Shown one piece after another: positions 1 to 6,403 of a DNA stretch of 7,294 nt (positions are counted from its first letter, which is position 1; each line of letters starts with the position of its first letter). The stretch comes from CAZZKJ01 sp964654695. GTDB lineage: Bacteria > Krumholzibacteriota > Krumholzibacteriia > WVZY01. The DNA lies in assembly GCA_964654695.1 (NCBI GenBank), contig CAZZKJ010000073.1:1-7294 (forward strand), written 5' to 3'. The position numbers and the translations under genes are program-made. The notes beneath the pieces were generated by a model, which was given only the letters and a program-made list of their open reading frames with translations, was not told the origin of the DNA and did not search any database.

Positions 1-70
1 CCCCGGGTAGGACTCGAACCTACAACCCTGCGGTTAACAGCCGCATGCTCTACCATTGAGCTACCGAGGA
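1..70 (-). tRNA. tRNA-Asn (anticodon GTT), 3' end cut by window edge
   Basis: Read on the minus strand from position 70, the cloverleaf is complete except at its 3' end. The acceptor strand TCCTCGG pairs with CCGGGG at positions 1-6, and the last acceptor base and the discriminator lie outside the window. The D arm is GCTC-AATGGTA-GAGC, the anticodon arm TGCGG-CTGTTAA-CCGCA and the T arm GTAGG-TTCGAGT-CCTAC, all perfectly paired. The anticodon GTT lies at positions 36-38 and reads AAC and AAU (Asn). The variable loop GGGTT is of the short class. Whether CCA is encoded cannot be seen. Confidence 0.96.
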
Positions 71-84
71 GCCTGAAACGTTTC

Positions 85-103
85 CAGATGATCCCGGCAT
101 CTG
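85..103 (-). other. Small hairpin in the tRNA-Asn leader
   Basis: CAGATG (85-90) and CATCTG (98-103) form a perfect 6-bp inverted repeat with a 7-nt loop. It lies between the tRNA promoter and the 5' end of the tRNA. It might guide 5' leader processing, but a stem this short can arise by chance, and no T run follows it. Confidence 0.25.
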
Positions 104-147
104 TATTGGAAGGGGGCGAGCCGGAATCAAGCGTATCTCAAAGTCGA

Positions 148-176
148 ATATTATAACCTCCCCCTCATTTTGTCAA
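148..176 (-). promoter_or_regulatory. Sigma-70 promoter of the tRNA-Asn gene
   Basis: On the minus strand a perfect -35 box TTGACA (171-176) is followed by TAATAT (148-153) after 17 nt. The overlapping consensus TATAAT (150-155) would give a spacing of 15 nt. Transcription should start near position 140, leaving a leader of about 70 nt before the mature tRNA end at 70. The element faces the tRNA and nothing else on that strand, so the assignment is straightforward. The exact -10 register is uncertain. Confidence 0.75.
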
Positions 177-284
177 CATGGAAACTCCTTGTATTTTAAT
201 AACGTTACGCTGCATGACCGGTGCAGGCAAATCCCGGCGTCAAGATCCTGACACGAAGCCCGCGGGATTCGCTCGCCAGCTTTT

Positions 285-320
285 GGAGTTTTCAAGACTT
301 TGAACAAGCCTCAAAACTCC
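285..320. repeat. Inverted repeat (8-bp arms) over the putative peptidase promoter
   Basis: GGAGTTTT (285-292) and AAAACTCC (313-320) are perfect inverted 8-mers separated by 20 nt. Within the interval, TTCAA (291-295) and TTGAA (300-304) form a second, smaller inverted repeat. The right arm falls in the spacer of the candidate plus-strand promoter and the inner repeat touches its -35 box. It could be an operator or a cruciform, but no known regulator binding site is recognised. Confidence 0.35.
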
Positions 321-328
321 CGAATAAT
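300..328 (+). promoter_or_regulatory. Candidate sigma-70 promoter for the peptidase/TPR operon
   Basis: TTGAAC (300-305) and AATAAT (323-328) are separated by 17 nt and match the -35 and -10 consensus at 4 and 5 of 6 bases. The start site would lie near 335, giving a leader of about 120 nt before the ATG at 456. No better-spaced pair was found in the spacer on this strand. The match is moderate, so the call is tentative. Confidence 0.35.
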
Positions 329-455
329 CCCTCCTTTACTTTTCCGCTTTTCTGGGCAATAATGAACCGTATCCATTAACCTAAACCATCCTCGAATCAC
401 CAGATATGCAATCCTTTATTCCACCTGAATCATTTCCGCGGCAAAAGGAGTCACG

Positions 456-2324
456 ATGAAAACAAATTCGAAATCATTGAATTATCTTAGGCGCATCCCC
501 GGCGTTTCCCGGCCGTCGCCGGGAGGAGGAACTTCGGGCGTCAGTGTCAACCGGCGCTTCCGTTTTCCCGCAGCCGCGTTCATAATCGTATCAATCCTCT
601 TCGCTCAGCTATTCATAACGGGCTGCGCGAAGAAACTGGAGGAGAACAAGGCGAAGAAAGCAGCGATAGCGATGCAGCCTGTAACCCCGCATATGCCGGC
701 CGCCGAGCTCGCAAAGCGTATCGCAATCTACGCCCAGGTAAATGTTTCATACGATGAATCGGTTCTCTCGAAGCCGGAGAAGGAAGCTCTGGCAAAACTG
801 ATTGAAGCGGGCCGTATAATGGACGAAATATTCCTGCGCCAGGTTTGGTCGGGCAACGTGGACATGCGCGCAGCGCTGGAACGAGCGGTGAACGCAGGCG
901 CCAAGGAAGCGGAAGCGCTGTCGCATTTCTACCATATCAACTTTGGTCCCTGGGACCGCATCGCCGAGGACGCCCCTTTCATCGGCACGGCGGCAAAACC
1001 GAAGGGCGCCAATTTCTACCCTGAAGACATTACGAAAGAAGAATTCGATAATTACACAAAAGCCCATCCGGCGGACGCGGAAATCATGCGCGGTTTTTTC
1101 ACCACTATAAGAAGGGACGCGGCGGGACTGAAAGCCGTCCCCTACAGCGAGGAATACAAATCACTCCTTGCCAAAGCCGCGGCCCTGCAAAACGAAGCGG
1201 CTGATATTCTGACCATCCCGGCCAATGCAGCGCTTCTGACGGACGGAATCGACTATAAAACTCTGGCGTCATTCTTAAGAAGCCGCGCCGCGGCCTATGC
1301 TTCGAACGACTATTATCAAAGTGATATGGACTGGATGGATGTAAAGAACAATATAATAGACGTGACGATCGGCCCGTATGAAGTATACGAAGACGCGCTC
1401 TTCGGCTACAAGGCTTCCTTCGAAGCCTTCATAGCGATACGAAACCCGGAAGATTCAAAGAACCTTGAAGGACTAAAGGGCTACCTTCAAAAACTTGAAA
1501 ATAACCTGCCGATTCCGAGCAAGCACAAGAACCCGAACCGCGGCGGGGAATCCCCCATCAGCGTTGTCGATGTGGTATTCGCGGCCGGCGACACGAAGGC
1601 GGGCGTGCAAACGATCGCTTTCAATCTGCCGAACGACGAACGCGTGCGCGAGGCGAAGGGCAGCAAAAAGGTGATGCTGAAGAATATAAGCCGGGCGAAG
1701 TTCGATAAAATCCTTATTCCCATAGCCGAAATGCTCCTGGACACAGAGCAAATGAAGTATGTCGATTTCAAAACATATTTCAACTCGACGCTGATGCACG
1801 AATTTGCGCACGGATTGGGTCCCGGGAACATCACTCTTGCAGGCGGCAAGAAGACAACGGTAAGCCGCGAACTCCAGGATCTCTACTCCGCCATCGAGGA
1901 AGCAAAGGCGGACATCGCCGGGCTCTACAACACGGCATACCTGGAAAAGGCGGGGTACTTCCCCGCGGGAAGCAGCGAGAAGGCCTATGTGACGTTTCTG
2001 CCGGGATTCTTCCGCGCCATCCGTTTCGGCGTGCACGAAGCGCACGGGAAAGCGAACATGATGGAGTTCAATTTCTTGAGAGAGCATGACGCCCTCAACT
2101 TCGATCACACGACCGAAAAGTATCACGTGAAGCTGGATAAGATGCCGGAAGCGGTGGAGGTGATGACGAACGCGCTTCTCATGATAGAGGCGACGGGCGA
2201 TTATGAGGCGGCCAAGAAATTCATCGACTATTACGCAGAAATGCCGTCGCAGATGGAAGGGCTGATGGCGAAGCTCGACAAGATACCGATCGACATAGAA
2301 CCTGTCTACCCGGCGGACAGATAA
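456..2324 (+). CDS. Dipeptidyl-peptidase III family zinc peptidase (M49), predicted lipoprotein
   Basis: The 622-residue product is a predicted zinc exopeptidase that would remove dipeptides from the N-termini of short peptides. An Arg-rich stretch, a hydrophobic segment (about 38-53) and a lipobox ending FITGC (Cys57) mark a lipoprotein signal. Ala58 and Lys59 follow, with no Asp at +2, so outer-membrane sorting is plausible. The zinc site is HEFAH (448-452) with the third ligand in EEAKAD (481-486), most likely Glu482 by comparison with the human enzyme. The stretch from Gly306 to Gly317 and the region around His530 also look like M49 conserved blocks. Human DPP III has a hexapeptide HELLGH; the 5-residue HEXXH form is known from bacterial members such as that of Caldithrix abyssi. 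The ATG follows AAAAGGAG by 5 nt. The 37 residues before the hydrophobic segment are unusually long. Family membership is well supported; substrate and location are inferred. Confidence 0.88.
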   Translation: MKTNSKSLNYLRRIPGVSRPSPGGGTSGVSVNRRFRFPAAAFIIVSILFAQLFITGCAKKLEENKAKKAAIAMQPVTPHMPAAELAKRIAIYAQVNVSYDESVLSKPEKEALAKLIEAGRIMDEIFLRQVWSGNVDMRAALERAVNAGAKEAEALSHFYHINFGPWDRIAEDAPFIGTAAKPKGANFYPEDITKEEFDNYTKAHPADAEIMRGFFTTIRRDAAGLKAVPYSEEYKSLLAKAAALQNEAADILTIPANAALLTDGIDYKTLASFLRSRAAAYASNDYYQSDMDWMDVKNNIIDVTIGPYEVYEDALFGYKASFEAFIAIRNPEDSKNLEGLKGYLQKLENNLPIPSKHKNPNRGGESPISVVDVVFAAGDTKAGVQTIAFNLPNDERVREAKGSKKVMLKNISRAKFDKILIPIAEMLLDTEQMKYVDFKTYFNSTLMHEFAHGLGPGNITLAGGKKTTVSRELQDLYSAIEEAKADIAGLYNTAYLEKAGYFPAGSSEKAYVTFLPGFFRAIRFGVHEAHGKANMMEFNFLREHDALNFDHTTEKYHVKLDKMPEAVEVMTNALLMIEATGDYEAAKKFIDYYAEMPSQMEGLMAKLDKIPIDIEPVYPADR

Positions 2325-2344
2325 AAGGGAGCCGAGGACGGCTT

Positions 2345-4387
2345 ATGACGGATGACAATTCAAAACGCTCCGCACATGAAGGTGTGGATATATCCGCGAA
2401 AAACGCCTGTGCCGCGCTGCGGCTGACCCTTCTGCTTTTGGCGGCGCTGATCACGGCGGCGTCATTTCTGCCGGCGGCCAGGCTCTGGGGCTTGAACCAC
2501 ATGGCTTATTACTCGATGAAAGCCAGACTCATCGCCCTCGCCGTCATGCTGCTGTCATTCGCCCCTCCCATCGCAAGATTCATTTACGAGTACGCACTCA
2601 AGATCACCGGCCCCTTTATGAAAAACGGCAGAAAGGCGTTTCTTTTCACGCTTCTTTTATCCGCGGCGGCGGCCGCCTTCATGGGCACCGTCCGCATCAA
2701 GGAGCCCGTCTTGAGCGAAGGCGAATTCCTGAACGCGCTCGCGGATACTGCGTCCCACGTCCCGATACCGGGCCTGGCCCCGGCCGGGCAGGTGCTGGCC
2801 TCTGAACACAAAGCTCCGGGGACCCTGCTCCTCTATTATATGTTTTCGAGTGCGGCCCACGCCGCAAAGGGATCCGGGCTTGCCGGAGGAGCAATTCTTC
2901 TGAGCGTGCTTTTATTGGGCGCACTGATCTTAATACTGGTTCACTTCGCGCGGGTCTTCTCTTTTAAAGCCCCGCTTTTGCTTCTGTTCTTGATCCTGCC
3001 GGTTTTCTCCGGTCTTCTCGTGTTGTTCGCGGGATACCTTTCCAAGTACACGCCGTTTTTAATCGCGGGAACTTTGTACGCCTTGAGTTCCTACCGGCTT
3101 ATCCGCAGAAAAGGCACGATCGTCGGACCGTCAATCTTTGCGGCCTTATCCCTGCTTTTTCATTCATTCGGGGTGCTGCTGCTGCCGTCATTTTTTTTCC
3201 TTCTCCTGCGCCAATTCGGTGAAAAGAATTTCGGAGGAAAATTCAGGTTTATCACGCCTGCACTCGTGATCGTTACAATCGCTGCGGCCGCCGCCGGACC
3301 CGCCGTTGAAAAACTCAAGGATCATTACATGCCCCTTACCGGCACCGATAGCGCCGTCGGCATTATCAGCGGAGGGCATATGATCGATATCATAAACATG
3401 TTGTTTCTGATTCTTCCGGCCCTGCCGCTCCTTCTTTCGATACCGCTATTGAACAGGCGGATGGCCTCCGGGCTCAGCGGCACGAGCGGATTCGAAGGCA
3501 GCATCGAAACGAACACCGGCATAGCCGCCGGCGAACCCGAGAGAGGAAATGAATCCGGTTCCATAAAAAGAGGGCCGGCAAAAAAAGAAGCCGCTCTGGC
3601 GGTGGAGCGCGATTTTGCACTGCTGTTGTTCGTTCCGTGGCTGCTCTTTCTACTGCTTTTCAAACCGCACTTTTCCGTGGCCAGGAATTGGGATTTGTTC
3701 GCGCTCGCCGCGCTCGCGGTTTACCCGCTCATGATTACGGGTTTAAAAAGATTCGTCCTGCTGTTGAACGTGTCTTCGCCGCCGCGGGCCAGCGAATTTG
3801 CCTCATTCGTATCGCCCGCACTCGTAATCAGCATCGTCATGTCCGCTTCGTGGCTCGGCATAAATATTATTCATGATAAAAGCCTTTCACGATTTGAAAA
3901 TATTCTCGCATTCGAAAAAGCCACGGCGGCCGAAGGATTCCAAAGGCTGGCATTCTTCTACGCCGGCGAAAACAGAATGATAAAAGCGATCGAAGCGAAT
4001 GAAAAATCCATTCATATAGACCCGAAGCCTTTCTATTACACAAACATGGCTTATCTGCAAATATCTACGGGCGATTCCTTGAGCGCCATCGGCTGGCTGA
4101 AAAGAGGCTTGGATAAATATCCGGATTACAGCGATGGACGCCACGATCTCGTGACCCTTCTCGACGCATCCTCGCGGTTTGACGAACTGATCGGCGTATG
4201 CAGGGCAGGCATAGACGCGGAACCCGATGAATCCCAGTATTATTATTTCCTCGGGAAGAGCTACCTGTACACGGGAGATACAAAGAACGGAGTGCGGGCG
4301 CTTCTGAAGTGCAGGGATCTCGGTCCGCCGCCGAACGTACTAAACAGGGTCGAGAATCTTCTCGGCAGGCTTCACCGCAGGAAATAG
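2345..4387 (+). CDS. Polytopic membrane protein with C-terminal TPR domain, GT-C-like, function unknown
   Basis: This 680-residue protein has about 11-13 hydrophobic segments, roughly at 24-45, 60-80, 97-116, 181-201, 208-231, 235-250, 260-289 (long, perhaps a hairpin), 302-320, 347-369, 422-440, 448-468 and 486-508. About four TPR-like units of 34 residues follow (529-664). By the positive-inside rule, the loop at 117-158, the motif NWDLF (448-452) and the TPR domain face the periplasm, while a Gly/Ser/Glu-rich linker (371-421) is cytoplasmic. The layout resembles GT-C glycosyltransferases that use lipid-linked sugars, and I recall a similar RDWDLF motif in uncharacterised TPR membrane proteins. 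No catalytic residue can be assigned, so no enzyme is claimed. The ATG follows GAGGA by 6 nt and lies 20 nt after the peptidase stop, so the two genes are probably cotranscribed. A role in envelope glycan or protein modification is one guess. Confidence 0.75.
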   Translation: MTDDNSKRSAHEGVDISAKNACAALRLTLLLLAALITAASFLPAARLWGLNHMAYYSMKARLIALAVMLLSFAPPIARFIYEYALKITGPFMKNGRKAFLFTLLLSAAAAAFMGTVRIKEPVLSEGEFLNALADTASHVPIPGLAPAGQVLASEHKAPGTLLLYYMFSSAAHAAKGSGLAGGAILLSVLLLGALILILVHFARVFSFKAPLLLLFLILPVFSGLLVLFAGYLSKYTPFLIAGTLYALSSYRLIRRKGTIVGPSIFAALSLLFHSFGVLLLPSFFFLLLRQFGEKNFGGKFRFITPALVIVTIAAAAAGPAVEKLKDHYMPLTGTDSAVGIISGGHMIDIINMLFLILPALPLLLSIPLLNRRMASGLSGTSGFEGSIETNTGIAAGEPERGNESGSIKRGPAKKEAALAVERDFALLLFVPWLLFLLLFKPHFSVARNWDLFALAALAVYPLMITGLKRFVLLLNVSSPPRASEFASFVSPALVISIVMSASWLGINIIHDKSLSRFENILAFEKATAAEGFQRLAFFYAGENRMIKAIEANEKSIHIDPKPFYYTNMAYLQISTGDSLSAIGWLKRGLDKYPDYSDGRHDLVTLLDASSRFDELIGVCRAGIDAEPDESQYYYFLGKSYLYTGDTKNGVRALLKCRDLGPPPNVLNRVENLLGRLHRRK

Positions 4388-4392
4388 CCTTT

Positions 4393-6171
4393 CTAGTATC
4401 CGGCCGGACGTCCGGAACGCCTGGGATCAGACACTCCCGTCACAACGCCTGCGCGGACTTGTATCGCCTGCACATCGCCTATGGGTTCCCGGGTAACCAC
4501 ATCATGACCTATGCGCTCCAGGGCTTCTATCTCCGCTGCATCGAGCGCCCCTTCTTCGATAAAAATCCGGTCGGGCAGGTACTGTTCGTGGAGCCTCGGT
4601 TCGCTTACCGCATCTTCCAGTGTCATATCGAAGTCGATGACGTTCATCAATACCTGGAGCACGCTGGTGGGTATGGTCGAACCGCCGGGAGTTCCCAGGA
4701 CCATGAACAGCCGCCCGTCTTTGAGTACGATGGTCGGTGACATAGAGCTCAGCATTCTTTTGCCCGGCTTGATGGCGTTGGCCTCGGCCCCCACCAGGCC
4801 GTAAATATTGGGGAACCCCGGCTTGATGCTGAAATCATCCATTTCGTTGTTGAGCAGAAAACCTGCGTCCTTAACCGTAACCCCGGACCCGAAAGCTGAG
4901 TTCAGCGTGTAAGTATTGGACACCGCATTTCCATGCTTATCTACAATCGAGAAATGGGTGGTTTCTTCGGATTCCTTTAGAAGCGGGCGCTTTCCATGCG
5001 CTGCGCTGGCCGGACCTTTATTGCCGGCTCCGGCCGGGAGCAGGTCGGTCCCGCGCAGTTTTCGCAGGGGCAGGGTCTTATCAAGATTAATAAGACCTCG
5101 AAGCCGCTCCGCATAAGCCGGCATGGTTAGGGCCCTCCATGGGAAGGCATAATAGTCATCATCACCCATAAAAAGCGCCCTTACCCTGTAGGCAATTTTT
5201 TCGGCTTCGCTTGCGAGATGAACCGCTCCCGCGGAATGCATGCCTAAAGTCCGCATGTCCCAGGCCTCCAGAATCTGCAGAATGAGCGACAATATAATGC
5301 CGCCCGACGACGGCGGGGGCGCGCTGACAATCGTGTGCCCCCTGTAGTTCACGCGGACAGGTTCTCTCAATACCGCGCGGTAGCTTTCGAGATCTTTCCT
5401 GCCGATCAGTCCCCCGTTTTCCGACATAGTTTTAATCAGCAGTTCGGCGGTTTCTCCGCGGTAAAAATCTTTCTCGCCTTCGGTCATAATTCTTTTAAGC
5501 GTCGCGGCCAGATCCTTTTGAATAAAAAGATCTCCGGGTTTCAAGTCTGCGTTCAAGAAAACCGAATCCTCCCCGGAGAAAAGTTCGAACAGCTCTCTTT
5601 TCGAGCGGATCTTCGCCGCCAGCCGGCGGCCGATCGGGAAACCGTCCCTCGCCAAAATATACGCGGGCCTTACCAGATCCTCCCACCTCATCGATCCATA
5701 TAGCCGGTGCGCCATGGCCATACCCGCAACGGTTCCGGGCACGCCGGACGCGAGATAGCCGCGCGTGCTCATTCCCTCTATAACACTACCTTCTTTATCG
5801 AGATACATATCGCGCGCCGCCAACAACGGAGCTTTTTCCCGGTAATCGATGAACTTTTCCTCCCCCGATGCGGTTCTTATCAACATAAATCCGCCGCCGC
5901 CTATGTTCCCCGCCTGCGGATATGTTACCGCCAGCGCGAATGCAACCGCCACCGATGCGTCGACTGCGTTTCCTCCCTTTTGCATAACATCGGCGCCCAC
6001 CGCGCTCGCAATGGAATCAGCGCTTGCGACCATAGCCGAGGAAGTATTAAGAACCGCCGCCGGGGAAACAGCCGAAAAGGCAACCATAAAAAAAGCAGGC
6101 AATACCGCGCAAATGCCGCCTCTCCGGATATGCGCGCGCGAATAAGCTGAATTCGAAAATATTTTGCCCAT
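4393..6171 (-). CDS. ggt: Gamma-glutamyltranspeptidase precursor
   Basis: The 592-residue precursor belongs to the Ntn-hydrolase family that cleaves the gamma-glutamyl bond of glutathione and similar peptides, by hydrolysis or by transfer to amino acids and peptides. A signal peptide (Arg-rich start, hydrophobic core about 21-35, SPAA near 36-39) sends it to the periplasm. The predicted self-cleavage is before Thr404 in the TTHFS motif, giving large and small subunits. Counterparts of the E. coli residues are Arg111 (R114), Thr422 (T409), Asn424 (N411), Glu443 (Q430), Asp446 (D433), Ser475-Ser476 (S462-S463) and Gly496-Gly497 (G483-G484). The spacing from the catalytic Thr to the Gly pair is identical to E. 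coli, so the active-site lid region is present. The start chosen is the ATG at 6171, 9 nt after AGGAGGA. The frame runs upstream to a TTG at 6246, but that has no ribosome binding site and would bury the signal peptide. No promoter could be picked with confidence. Confidence 0.95.
   Translation of the reverse strand: MGKIFSNSAYSRAHIRRGGICAVLPAFFMVAFSAVSPAAVLNTSSAMVASADSIASAVGADVMQKGGNAVDASVAVAFALAVTYPQAGNIGGGGFMLIRTASGEEKFIDYREKAPLLAARDMYLDKEGSVIEGMSTRGYLASGVPGTVAGMAMAHRLYGSMRWEDLVRPAYILARDGFPIGRRLAAKIRSKRELFELFSGEDSVFLNADLKPGDLFIQKDLAATLKRIMTEGEKDFYRGETAELLIKTMSENGGLIGRKDLESYRAVLREPVRVNYRGHTIVSAPPPSSGGIILSLILQILEAWDMRTLGMHSAGAVHLASEAEKIAYRVRALFMGDDDYYAFPWRALTMPAYAERLRGLINLDKTLPLRKLRGTDLLPAGAGNKGPASAAHGKRPLLKESEETTHFSIVDKHGNAVSNTYTLNSAFGSGVTVKDAGFLLNNEMDDFSIKPGFPNIYGLVGAEANAIKPGKRMLSSMSPTIVLKDGRLFMVLGTPGGSTIPTSVLQVLMNVIDFDMTLEDAVSEPRLHEQYLPDRIFIEEGALDAAEIEALERIGHDVVTREPIGDVQAIQVRAGVVTGVSDPRRSGRPAGY
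4404..4415. repeat. Perfect 12-bp palindrome at the 3' end of ggt
   Basis: CCGGACGTCCGG is its own reverse complement and lies within the last codons of ggt, just outside the stop codon of the convergent TPR gene. It has no T run on either side, so it is not a classical terminator. It may simply reflect codons for the Arg/Gly-rich C-terminus. Confidence 0.3.
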
Positions 6172-6308
6172 TACATAAAATCCTCCTGACGATGGATCGG
6201 CCTGAAGACCAGGTTGCAGTTTGCGATAAAACCCGCATATATTCAATAAAAGGTTTCTCGGGGATTTAGATAACCGCCATTAATATATAGTGTTATGCTG
6301 TGGCAGGG

Positions 6309-6325
6309 TGGCCCATAATTTGCTT
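6309..6325 (+). promoter_or_regulatory. Candidate sigma-54 (-24/-12) promoter toward the ferredoxin
   Basis: TGGCCCATAATTTGCTT keeps the defining GG and GC dinucleotides exactly 10 nt apart and fits the TGGC-N7-TTGC core of sigma-54 promoters. The consensus A and G in TGGCACG are replaced by C and A. Transcription would start near 6335, about 330 nt before the ferredoxin ATG. I found no obvious activator-binding palindrome upstream. A chance match of this quality in a window this size is not negligible. Confidence 0.35.
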
Positions 6326-6339
6326 CGAAATTTATCAAA

Positions 6340-6397
6340 CAAAAAAGGCTCCTGTTTAGGTTTTTGATTTGACAGGCAGCGGCCCAGCCCCTAATCT
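6340..6397 (+). promoter_or_regulatory. Strong sigma-70 promoter with UP-like A/T tracts, upstream of ferredoxin
   Basis: A perfect TTGACA (6369-6374) is followed after 17 nt by TAATCT (6392-6397, four of six consensus bases). An A6 tract (6341-6346) and a T5 tract (6361-6365) lie just upstream and resemble an UP element. The predicted start is near 6404-6406. This is one of the two best -35 boxes in the window, matched only by the tRNA promoter, which suggests a strongly expressed RNA. The ferredoxin gene lies 258 nt further on, so the transcript would have a long leader or be a separate small RNA. Confidence 0.6.
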
Positions 6398-6403
6398 TTG
6401 AAC

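Larger units (their letters stand above)
71..455. other. Intergenic region between tRNA-Asn and the M49 peptidase operon
   Basis: This 385-nt spacer holds divergent signals: the tRNA promoter on the minus strand (148-176) and a weaker promoter candidate on the plus strand (300-328) overlapped by an inverted repeat (285-320). I see no coding sequence with a ribosome binding site here, no tRNA remnant and no attachment-site duplication. The stretch 177-284 shows nothing I can interpret. Confidence 0.6.

Noticed and set aside
1..455. tRNA-Asn as an integration site for a mobile island.
   Set aside because: No integrase gene, no repeated tRNA 3' fragment and no shift in gene character were seen; the tRNA 3' end lies at the window edge and cannot be examined.
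1473..2126. A 217-codon open frame on the minus strand inside the M49 gene, and similar long frames opposite ggt and the TPR gene.
   Set aside because: They are antisense to strongly supported genes, lack ribosome sites and recognisable motifs, and are expected in G+C-rich coding DNA.
4351..4364. CGAGA-ATCT-TCTCG hairpin at the end of the TPR gene as a terminator.
   Set aside because: The stem is only 5 bp, lies inside the coding sequence and is not followed by a T run.
6172..6246. Longer ggt start at the TTG at 6246.
   Set aside because: It has no ribosome binding site and adds 25 residues before a good signal peptide, whereas the ATG at 6171 follows AGGAGGA.
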